From Gambelia wislizenii (Eukaryota; Chordata; Lepidosauria; Squamata; Crotaphytidae), in the NCBI GenBank assembly GCA_030847615.1, contig JAUMIR010000001.1, forward strand, positions 371,124,687 through 371,188,686: DNA of 64,000 nt, given 5' to 3'. The notes below the pieces were generated by a model, which saw nothing but the letters and a program-made list of their open reading frames with translations, ran no database searches and was not told the DNA's origin. Below, one piece after another: positions 35,942 through 46,900 of the stretch; position 1 is the first letter of the stretch; every line of letters starts with the position of its first letter. Both the position numbers and the translations under genes were made by a program.

Positions 35942-37430
35942 TCTTCTTTGTGGTCTCTGTGAATCACACAGTTGGGTTATACCTGCGCCTGCAAGAGCAT
36001 ACAGAACCTTCTGGTATCACTAGGCAGAATGTGCATTGATACATTTTTGGTGGTAACTCCTCCCACACCAACGGTCCCTTAAAAGGTGCTCTTGCCTAAT
36101 TCCCCTCAGTTTCTTTTTTTCCGCCACGTTAGCAGCTTCTGGTAACAGTAGAGGAGTCTCAAAGCAACCCTGACCAGGAGACAAGTAAGGCAGTGGAGAG
36201 ACCTCTGCTTCCTCACCCGACGGCTCGTCCACTTCAACCTCCATGATCTCCAAGGAGGGAGTCGGACTGACAGCTCTGGAAGGGGGCTGCTCGGTACCGA
36301 CATCTCGGTCCCGAGGTGAAAGTTGAGGCTGTGGTACAGCAGGAACGGGCTGCTGTGCAGGTGGTGGAGCAGGAGTCGGCACAACAGGTATGGTGGCCTG
36401 TGGGCACAGTGTAGCCTCCTTTGGCCTCCCCTTGGCGTGGGTGCGCTTGGCCTTCTTCTTCTTAGGGGCTTTGCCCTTAGAAGATACAGAAGACTCCCGG
36501 TCTCGATCCCCATCCTTCGAACCCAATCAATCCCAAGGCTTATCCTTGGATCCGACAGCCGATGAATCTGAGGAAGTTCGGTCCCCAGCTGGGGCTGGCC
36601 TGGTGGCATGCTTGTGCGAGTGGCGCACAGCCTCCGGATCAGATGCCACCGAATGGTGATAAGAAGGGTTCCGTGAACGGTGGCGCTTGGCCTGAGAGGG
36701 CTTCGGTGGGGGATCATCCCCGTTTTTGCAGTGATCCCACAGCGGGGGTCGAAGCAGCGGATGGAATGAGAGCCTTCTCATAAAGGAAAGACTTGAGCCA
36801 GGAGGATCGATGTTTTCGTGCCTGCGGCGTAAAGACCTTACAACGCACATAGGCATCCACGTTATGGACTCACCCAAGCAGATCAAGCGGCGTGAGTGGC
36901 CGTCGGAGCTGAGCAATTTCGCCTGGCAAATGACATACCGTTTGAAGCCGGGTTTAGAGGCCATAGCAAGACACAATGATCAAATCGTAGTCAGAAACAG
37001 TCCGGGTCAAGCCAAAAATCAGAGATCAGAACCAAGCCCAGAGGAGCGTGAAAATCATCGTCAGAAATCCAAGTCAAGCCAAAAAATCACAGTACAACCA
37101 CAAGCAAGAGGAGAGAGATAGAATCTTGGTCAAAAAATCCAGTCCGAGTCAAAACCAAAAACGAGAGTGAGTACAACTAGTGAGCAAAGGTTCCTTCAAG
37201 CTGTTAACACGGTGGGGGGAAAGGAACTGAGGGGAATTAGACAGGAGCACCTTTGAAGGGACCATTGGTGTGGGCGGAGTTACCGCCAAAAATGTATCAA
37301 TGCACATTCTGCCTAGCAATACCAGAAAGTTCCGTATACTCTGCGCAGGCGTAAGAATAACCCAACTGTGTGAATTCACAGAAGACCACTCGAAGATCTA
37401 TGGTTACAGGTAAGCAACCTGTCCTTTCTT
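35942..37430 (+). mobile_element. DIRS-3: internally deleted DIRS element with inverted interior
   Basis: Inverted repeats at 35942-36136 and 37200-37430 share ctgtgaattcacacagttg-type sequence and the cccctcagtt inner border. The left end resembles the left end of DIRS-4 and the right end resembles its right end (gttacaggtaagcaa). Only a gag-like region remains between them, on the minus strand, with no RT, RNase H or recombinase. By its ends the element is in + orientation, yet its gag reads in the - direction, so the interior is inverted relative to the ends. It sits about 400 bases upstream of the first coding exon of BMAL1. Confidence 0.8.
36106..36976 (-). pseudogene. Gag-like fragment of DIRS-3 (C-x2-C finger protein)
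   Basis: Read on the minus strand, 36976-36527 begins with MASKPGFKRYVICQAKLL followed by SSDGHSRRLICLGE. This is the Cys/His DGHxxC-x2-CLGE type finger found near the N-terminus of gag in vertebrate DIRS elements; one Cys position reads Tyr and another Arg, so it is damaged. A second frame, 36526-36106, encodes KGKAPKKKKAKRTHAKGRPK and proline-rich sequence ending in an acidic tail. A frameshift near 36527 separates them. DIRS-4 has the matching finger at 40555-40700 on the plus strand. Confidence 0.65.
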
Positions 37431-37836
37431 TATCCCTGGTTCAAAATAACAGCACAGAGTATGAGGTTCATCAGTAGCAATTAATTTTAATGAAACGCCC
37501 ATGGTCAGCAACTAAATATTTTTGATTAAAATCTCCTGGAAGCCATGAAGGAATGGCTGTCTCCATTTTGTCTCACCTTTGAGCTTCGCAGGAGAACCTG
37601 GATAGATCTCAGTTCTTATATAACCTGGCATTTATTATCTCTTCCATCAATCAGATTTGAGTAATTGGTTTCCACTCCCCCCCCCGCCACTCCCATAGGA
37701 CTGCTGTGGGATGAAACAAGAAATGACTTTAAAACAGATTGAGCCTCAGAAATAAATGAGAATAATGTATCAGTATGAATCAGTTAACTGTTTCTGTGAT
37801 GTAGACTGACCTCCTTGCATTTTCTGGTAATTCCAG

Positions 37837-37984
37837 ACAATCCAATGGCTGACCAAAGGATGGACATTTCTTCTACAATCAGTGATTTTATGTCACCTGG
37901 TTCCACTGACCTAATCTCTAGTTCTCTGAACTCTTCGGGAATGGATTGTAATAGGAAAAGGAAAGGAAGTTCCACTGATTACCA
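37837..37984 (+). CDS. BMAL1: BMAL1 coding exon 1 (start codon, N-terminus, basic NLS cluster)
   Basis: The acceptor is a pyrimidine-rich run ending ttccag at 37831-37836. Eight untranslated bases follow, then ATG at 37845, so the 5' UTR must continue in an upstream exon not identified here. The exon encodes 46 codons plus two bases, MADQRM... to ...GSSTDY, and ends at CA before a consensus donor GTAAGT (37985). It contains the lysine/arginine cluster NRKRKG, known in mammals as a nuclear-localisation signal. The start is chosen because the N-terminal protein sequence matches the family. DIRS-3 ends about 400 bases upstream. Confidence 0.97.
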
Positions 37985-40900
37985 GTAAGTCTATTTTCAA
38001 TCAATATCCTCTATTAGCTGTGCCTTTTCATATAGCTCTTTTGATTAGAGATCTAGGCTTTATTTCCAGTACAAGCAGAAAAAAGATTAGACCTCGCTAA
38101 GTCTTCAAAAGTTGTCCAGTATTGTCCATAGTGGTCTGTTAAACCATGACAACTGCTCTTTGTTGAAGCAAGTTTTGCTTTGTAGCTGTGAGTGGTGGTG
38201 GGGAGAGATGGAATAAAAATACACATATGCTCCCATTTAAATTACTTACATGTAAAAAAAAGTTTATAAGGATAAAAATAAAATATCTGCTTTTTATTAG
38301 AAGAAAAGCATGAAGATTATTTGAGAAGTGACTCTTTGTTTGATAAATGACATCTTACTCGTCTGTTGAAATGAAGCTAAAAATTAGACTCACAGCTTTA
38401 TTCACTATCAAACTGCATCAAACTGATGCTTTGGTGCTTTTAAACTGGAGAGATTGCTTCAGGTCTATAGTTCTATGAGGGACACTCTGTTCATATGTTA
38501 CTGTTTTTAAGAGGAAGTACAGTATATACCTGATGAAGAAGTATCTGAAAGCAGCACACGTTAGTTGGCAGACACATGCACCATGCAGGATCAGTAGATA
38601 GACAGATGGGATTGTCTTAATAAGACTCTTTTCTCAGAGTGCAGGATTGCATTTATTTGATAGCATTAATTAAAATTAGTGGACAGTTGAAAATGTGTAG
38701 ACAACCAACATGTTTTGGTATTGAGTATATTATTCATTTTCTTTTTTCAGGCTCGATGGCTTTTCTTTTGAGTAAGTACAAAAATTGTCTTTTGGGGAGG
38801 TGATTCTTTTACAGTGCTGATTAGAGATAAAGCACTTCAAGAGGAAACAGGAGGGATATATTATGTTAAAATGCAGCTTATTAAATGTTATACATTCAAA
38901 AGTTCGGTGGTGAAATTGTTGTTGTGTTTCTTCAAGTCATTTCTTGAAGAACCCTAAGGTGAACCTATCGCAGGGTTTTATTGGCAGAATTTGTTCAGAA
39001 GGGTTTGACCTTGCCTTCCTCTGAGACTGAGAGAATGGGACTTGCCCAAGGTCACCCAGTGGGTTTCCATGGCTGAGTGGGGATTCAAACCCTGGTCTCC
39101 CAGTGTCGTAGTCCAACACTCAAACCACTACACCACACTGGTTCTATCTACAATATTTTGGAATATATGTTTGTTGTGCCACTTATAGAAGGGCCAGAAT
39201 CACCTGGGTTAGAAAATCCTTAACTTACCCTGCTCATTCTCCCCATCACCACCTTTTTCTTTATCACTGTTTTTTTCCCCCTCTCTCTTCACCTCTCTTC
39301 CCCACCACTGCCTTTTCATTTCCCTTTCCCTCTTGTCACTCTGCTCCTACCATGTACCAGGTAGCAGGGATTTCTACTCTGTCTTGAACTGTTCTAGTTA
39401 TGGGCCTTACACATGGAAGCAGACCAAGGATTTGTCTAGAGGCCCTGTTAAGAAATGATTTTCCCAGGTCTGCCTCTAACCTTGTCTCTAAAATAGAATA
39501 CAAATGCCTGGTGTCTGAAGATGCTGCTGGAAGCTACAGACAGATCTTAAAGAATTTAAATTCATTAATCCATTTTGAAAACAGAATAGCACCAAGGCAT
39601 GCCCCCATGATCTTCTTATTATCCATGTCACCTTTTTGGTGGCTACATTCCATGGTCTTAGAGCTATGCTGAAGTCACAGGCACACATACTTCTGTTACA
39701 GAATAATGGAAAAATAACTGTAAATATAAAATCCAAATTATGGTTGTATTGTTAGCAGCCTCTAATATGCTGTCCTGCAGCCTCTAGTTTGTTAGCTAAG
39801 ATAAGAAAAAAGGCTCAGGAATCCTTAAATTCAACACTTACAGATGCATTTGATGACTCAATGAGCAGTGCATAAAAATTAGTTGCAGCTGGTATTTTCC
39901 AGCAAAGAGCAAATTTTCTGCTTTTGAGAACCTTCTTCTTTTCCTTTCATCATTTTATGTCATTTTTAATCTTATGAAAACTAGTGTACAGGGAATGAGT
40001 AAAGGTGTAATATCTTAACAGATTTCTAAGATGTAATTTTACTGTAATTGAATTTACACATCATTAGAAGATTAATTAGCATGTCCTGGAACTATGAGTT
40101 ATAAAAGATAGAAGAGGATTAAATAACACAAAGAGAGAAATAGTTTTAAAATCTATTCATATATTAGTAAATATTATTATTCTTTGTGGTTTCTGTGGCT
40201 CACACAAATGAGTTATCTGCTCCTGTGCATTGCATCTCTCAGAACTTTCCTATAGCTGTGCTATATGTGTTTTGGCAGTAGCCCTTCCCACCTCCCATGT
40301 GCCTGTTGAGCACACTTCTTTCCTAAACCCTTTTTGTCCACCTCAGCAGCAGCATCAATAGGAACTGTCTCTGAAGCATTGAGCGATCTTTGGCTTTGAC
40401 TTCAGTGTGTTTGATTTTGGTTTTCGGTCCTCCCTCTTGTTTGGTGTTTTGGCTTATTCAGACTTTCAACTTGGATTTGGATGGTTGATGGCTCTTGGAT
40501 TGCGATTTGGCTGGGTGGTTAACAGTTTAGACCACGCTCACCCTGAGAGGTTTATGGCTTCTGTGGTGGCTTTTAACAAGTGTGTCTCCTGCAAGGCTAA
40601 ATTCCAGAGAGAGATGGCCACTCTAAGTGCATCCTCTGCTTGGGAGAAGAACAGAAAGTGGATGTGTACTCTCATTGTAGAGTGTTTACTCCACAAGCTT
40701 GGTGTTATCAGGTGTCAAGATGGAAGGCTCTCCTGTGGAAGAATGACTTGAAGACAGCTAGCTACTCAGGCTGCAGAGGTTGCACTCCAGAGCATGGTTC
40801 CAGCCCTTATGGCATTTTCCAGTGCCTCAAGAGCCCCAAGTGTCTCCTTGGTTCCAGTGTCTGGTTCTTATGTTTGCCTCTCCCTGAAATGGTCACTATA

Positions 40901-43900
40901 TGAGTAAGATACGGGCTCTGTTAAGTCGAGGAAGATCAGTGACAGGGCTGAAACCAAGTCTTCTTCATCCTATGTGCGGGTTAAATTGAAGCTCTACAGT
41001 ACCGACTATGGAAGCTCATCATGCTCTGTTTTGTTCTCCACGTCATCCATCTTGATGCAGCTTGCATTGTTCTCTGCAGTGGTGGATGAATGTGAGAAAA
41101 GTGCAGGCAGGGATGCTGTTTCTTCCCCCTCAACCCATAGTGACAGTTATGACCGATCCATCTCTTGAAGGTTGGGGGCATTCTGCAGGGCTGACAGTCC
41201 GTGGCCATTGGTCTCCAGAGGAGAGAGATCTTCACATCAGTGTTCTTGACCTATTGGATCTCATAAAGACTTTTCGAGCAGACTGTGCAGGGCAAAATGG
41301 TTCCGGTAGTGGTCTACCTGAACAAACGGGGGGCACATGACCATACACCCTACTCTGCCTCTGCTGTGTGAATGGTATTCTTTGAGGTATCCAGGTTTTG
41401 GTGATCCATGTTCCAGGTGACAAGCACTCTGGCCCTGAGATGTGCACCTGTGCCCTGTCATGAGTGGAAGCTACACCTGGGTGCTTTTGAAAAGATCTTC
41501 AAGCTGTGGCACATACTGACCACAGACCTTTTTGTGTTGCCTCAGAACAAGCAGTGCAAGATCTTCTTACTCCAGAGCCTGCAGAGAGAGGGGTCACTCA
41601 GCAATGTGTTCCTGTTCAACTGGGGAGGGCCTGTTGTATATGCTTCTCCGCTGTTCCCCTTAATCACCAGGGTGAACATAAAAATTTGTCAGGACAAAGC
41701 CAGGTGTATACTAGTCACTCTTTTGGCCCTGGCAGCCATGGTTCACCTGGCTACTTTACCTGTCTCAAAGACAGTACCTGAAATTACTGCCCCATCCAGA
41801 CCTTCTCACTATCCACAAGGACAGGGTGATGCATCCAGATCTACAGACTGTCAAATTCAGTAATTGGAAACTCTTCCTGTGACATTTCTGTCTTCCTGTT
41901 AGCCATATCATTGAAGCAGCTCATAGACCGTCTACTCAGCATTCTTATGCTTACAAATGGGGCAAATTCCTTGAGTTCCTCCAGTCTGGGAATCTCTCTA
42001 GCTGAGGCACGAACTACCCATGTTCTTAGTCTCATTGTCAGACAAATGCATTTCCTCCATTAAATGTTATTTATTGGCTGTTTCCTGGCACTTCTAATGC
42101 CTTGGCTTCCTGGATCTACTGGTCAAGATGTTTCTAAAGGGACACAGAAATCTACACCCAGTTGTAGACTGCACAGTGGATCCTAGAGCTAGTCCTTTCT
42201 CAACTTCCTAGAAGGCCAATTGAGCCCATGGCCTCATGTGACCTGAGGCTACTCACCTGGTAAATGGCCTTCCTGGTAGCAGTCACCTTGGCCAGGAGAT
42301 GTCTCATAGATAATCTTCTTGTTCTGTCAGGGATGCTTTGATCATGATTCCTGCATGGCAGGGGGTTGGACTGGATGGCCCTTGTGGTCTCTTCCAACTC
42401 TACAGTTCTATGATTCTATGATTCTATGTTCGTGCCTTACAAGTAAATCAACCTTACCTCCTCCTATCACTAGACCAGACATTTCCTTTCTCCCGAAGGT
42501 ATTATCTGCCTTCTATCTGAACCAGGACATTGTCCTTCCTGCATTCCTACAGAATCCTACATTTGATCTGGAGTGTTCTCTCCACTGTCTAAATGTGCAT
42601 TGAGCATTGTCCTTTTATGTTGATTGTACTGTTTCCTTTTGGAGGTCCCAGAGGCTTTTCCTCTGCTGTTCGTCCAACAAGAAAGGACTTCCTGTTTCGT
42701 CCCTAAATGGGTTGCAGTGACCATCCGCCTGGCATATGAACTTGCTGGCAAGCAACTTCCTGTCCAAATGAGGAGTCACTTGACCAGAGCAATGACAGGA
42801 TTGGTGGCCTTGAGAGGAGCCCCTCCACATGACATCTGTAGAGCTGCCACCTGGTCCCAGTCTTCAACCTTCATCTCACACTGTAGGCTGGACACAAGAT
42901 CCCAGGTAGAGGCTATGTTTGGGAGGGCAGTGTTCTCCTGTGTGGCATGACACTTCCTCCTCCTATGGTGAGTAGTTCTCTAGTCTCCCATTTGTGTGAA
43001 TCACAGAGACCACAAAGACCCTGTAACTGTGGTTCTTCAAGTAGTGATCTGTGAATTCACACAACCCCACCCCATCCTCCCCTCATCATGTCCTGCCTCA
43101 CCTTACGTCCTTGGCTGCTACTTTGGCATCCAGGGAACAGGATTTAGACAGGAAGCACACTCAATAGGCATGCGGGAGGTAGGAGGGGCTATTGCCAACA
43201 TGTATATACATAGCTCTAAAAGGTTCTGAGATGCACTGTGCAGACTCAGATGACCCATTTGTGTGAGTTCTCAGATAACCAGATGACCACTCGAAGAATC
43301 ACAGTTACAGGTAAGCAATGTGTTCTTTCTGAATTGTCTCCATCATTGGCAAATAAGTGCACAGCATTACATGGCCTAACTGCTACCCTCCAGTTGCATG
43401 TTCTACATTTCATAAAAGCAGTGCATGAACACTGACATAAAAGTAGTATATTTATAGCAGAGTATCCTCTACATAAGCATCTATCTATTACAAGATTTCT
43501 TTGGAGCTAGAGAAATTAACAGCTATCCTCACAGGGAATGGTAGACAGCAAGTTTTGTATTCTGAACCATGTTTATTAATAATAGCACACAGTATTGTTT
43601 ATGCTATGTTAAAAGTAACTTAAAATCCAAACAGGTGTGCCCAAGTTTTTTACATACTTATAGTAGTTCTATGGATACAAGCTCTTAACTTTTAAACAAC
43701 ACTTGATTGGCTCAACTAAAGATTTTTGTTGTTGCTGAACCAGTTTGCTTTGCCTCAAATGCAAAAATAGATAGAAAAGATTGAATTTACTTGTTATGAA
43801 TAAGAGAATAAGAGAGAATTAAAAAATCCCCTCTTCTGAGCACTGCTAACTATCTTCAGTTTTAAATTATATATTTGCTATTAAATATTTATATAGTTTA

Positions 43901-46900
43901 TTTCCACAGTTAGTTTTAGCAAGATGAGGTAAGAGGTTATATTTGTTTGTTATATTTGTTATTTGTTATATTTTACCATGTTGATCTTTCATTTGTTCTG
44001 GTTTTAGAGAAGGCATGGACACAGATAAGGATGATCAACATGGAAGGTATTTATTTGTTCACCATTGCTGAAATTGATTGTGCATCTTTGAAATTAAAAG
44101 CATATTTCAACTAAAGCCTTGATCATTTTAGAGGGTATAATGAAGGGACAGGTCTACTTCCCATGGAATATAATTGAAGTCTATAGAACTCTGGAGAATG
44201 TGCAAAGACCAAGTTAGTAATACTGAAGGATCAGGTCCTATTACAGAACCTACAAGGCAGAGAAATCCAGTCTTCATGAACAAATACACAGTTGTAATCC
44301 TTCTTAAATTTAAGTGGTCAGCAGTTCAGATCCAAACCACTCTGCACTTAGTTGTACATGTTCAAGACATGAATCTCTTTGAACAGCATCTCTCTCACCA
44401 AACACACACATGACAAACAATGACCTATTACCAAGACTTGTGTCATTTATTCCCCTCCAGGTTGGAATATACAGACCAACAAGGAAGAATAAAAAATGCA
44501 AGGTAAACTATTTGCAGTCTTTGCTTTTTAAAAAAACTCAGCTTGGATTTATAATGTAATTTGGATGTGTTCTCAGAATGAAGATTTCTTGCTTAATCAG
44601 CAAATATTTGTATTTTAAAAGTATCATAACTCTTGGTTGTACCTAAAAGACACGTGCCCTTGATAGATCCAGATGCTACAATTTTTTTGCTTTCAACCCT
44701 TTGCTGCCACAAACTGCATTGATAGCTGACACTGCCAAAGTGTTTTGCAGGCTGGGTAATTTGCACCCTCTTAAATATTTCCATTTGGCAGAGGTGATAA
44801 AAAGTCATATAAAAAACTAAAAAAAGATTGGATTTTGAATTAGTATGAAGTATACACAAATATTTCAAAGCAGTTTGTGTAAGTAGTTAGATATTGATAT
44901 TAATTCTATAATAGTAGTTGTTTTCTAATCACTTAAGAATGTTAGCCTACTATATGATTGTGATAACTGATTAAGGAAGCATGAAACAAGTTAGTGATGG
45001 ATAGCAGGCTTAGGTTCATCTTGTATTATTGGAATCACTGTTCACCTACCAACAATCTGACATCCATGCAGTGGTTTCATAGTCCAATGATTTATCTTTG
45101 TAGTTTTTTGAAACTACAGAATACGATTTGATTTTCTGCCAAACTTAGTGTTCTTGCCTGGTAAAAAAAAAAATAAATAAAAAGCTAAGGGGCTCAAAAA
45201 AAAAGTAAAAAAAAATACATACATATATACATATATACTCACAAATAAATGCATAAGAAGAAATATTTAAACAGATATAGTTGCGGTGTATATATACATA
45301 TATATATATGTGTGTGTGTGTATATAAACATATAAGCAATTAGAATAGGGAACCTACTAGAATAAAACAACACGCTATTGTAAGATACATAAGCACAGCA
45401 GCATCGATAACATATCATAAGAAAGAGAAATGGAACAGAATCAGTCAGAATGTATTACATACGACTAAAGGAGGAAGTAAAACAAACAAAGAATGGGTTA
45501 AGAAACACAAAAGAAAAAGCTAAAAATATAAGCAATGTGCAAGATAGATTTCCCTGATGTTTGGCAGTTTCCTGCTTCCCTACACGGCATCATGCTGTCC
45601 AGGAGGTTTCCAGGGCACCCCAAAAGACAAATTAGGAAGGTCGATGGATGAGGGAATGGGGAAGGTCAGCTTTCAAGTAATGCAACCTTTTAATACAAAC
45701 CAGAAACTCATATTTACAGATGGAGAGAATCCAACAATCCATTAACCACAACCTATGATCTCTGCCTGTAATTATTTTCATTTCCTAAATTGTATTTTTC
45801 TTTTCATGCCCAACTTCATAGCTTTCTTTATATGATCAGTTACCCTCAAGTGAGAAAGGTTGGAGCCAAATTACCCTGGAGTTATTTTATTTCTGTTGAA
45901 TTAGTTTTAGATCTGACTATAGTTTTCATCATGAAACCTATACGAATAAAGTGAACTGACCATGTAAGCAACCCTGTTCTCTCCTATACATTAAATTTGT
46001 GATACTTGTTTCATTTATTATTTAGGGAGGCTCACAGTCAAATTGAAAAACGACGCCGTGATAAAATGAACAGTTTTATTGATGAATTGGCCTCTTTAGT
46101 GCCAACCTGCAATGCTATGTCCAGGAAACTTGATAAACTTACAGTACTGAGAATGGCCGTTCAGCACATGAAGACATTAAGAGGTAAGTTTAAAACAACT
46201 TCTGTGGGAATGGTGATTACATATGGATTTTAGAAACTAAGCTACTTAACACTTGTGAGTTGTTGAAGCACTTTGCATTCATTATCCTAACAATACTTAC
46301 AACACCACATTGAGGTAACTAGAATTAGTATTTTCACATTGCAAATGAGGGATTGAGAGACTGTTGGTTTGTCTAAGATAGGCATGGTGAACTTGTGGCC
46401 CTTCAAATCTCTTGAAAGCCCAAGCCAGCATTACCAATACTTGGGGTTGATGAAAACTGTAATTGAGCAGTTTGGGGAGTGGTACATGCTATTCACTTCT
46501 GAGCTAAGATTTTACCAATGGACATTTTTAATCATTACTCTCTACAACAAGGACCAAAAACTGTCAGTGATAGTGGCAGCCACATTCTCCTCCTGTAAGA
46601 CCACAGAACGTTGCTCCGGTGCCTCTCCACCTTCAATTTATTATTTATTTTTATTGAAAGCAAACTGTTATAGAAGGAGGACAAGGAAGAGATATTGGTG
46701 TGGAATGCACAGTTCTGCCAAAAGAGCTCCCCCAGCAAAGACACAATCCCCCACACCCTCCCCCTTTAGCAATAACAAGGGAAACTGCACTTATTAAAGG
46801 CAGAAAAGGCAAAATGATGAAAGAAAGCAAAGACTCCCTCCTTTTCTCCTGTTGAGTGGGCTTTGTCTTTTTTCTCAGCTCTGAGAATTAACATCCTGCT

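Larger units (their letters stand above)
40180..43330 (+). mobile_element. DIRS-4: decayed DIRS copy in BMAL1 intron 2, with nested CR1
   Basis: Left ITR about 40180-40330, right ITR about 43139-43330 and ICR about 42985-43076 are all recognisable; the ITRs share cacacaaatg, and the same terminal family is seen in DIRS-3. Between them, in order, are a gag finger remnant, an RNase H remnant, and recombinase remnants split by a CR1 tail at 42331-42428. RT is missing, so a large internal deletion occurred. Many stops and frameshifts mark it as older than DIRS-1 and DIRS-2. Orientation matches the host gene. Confidence 0.82.
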
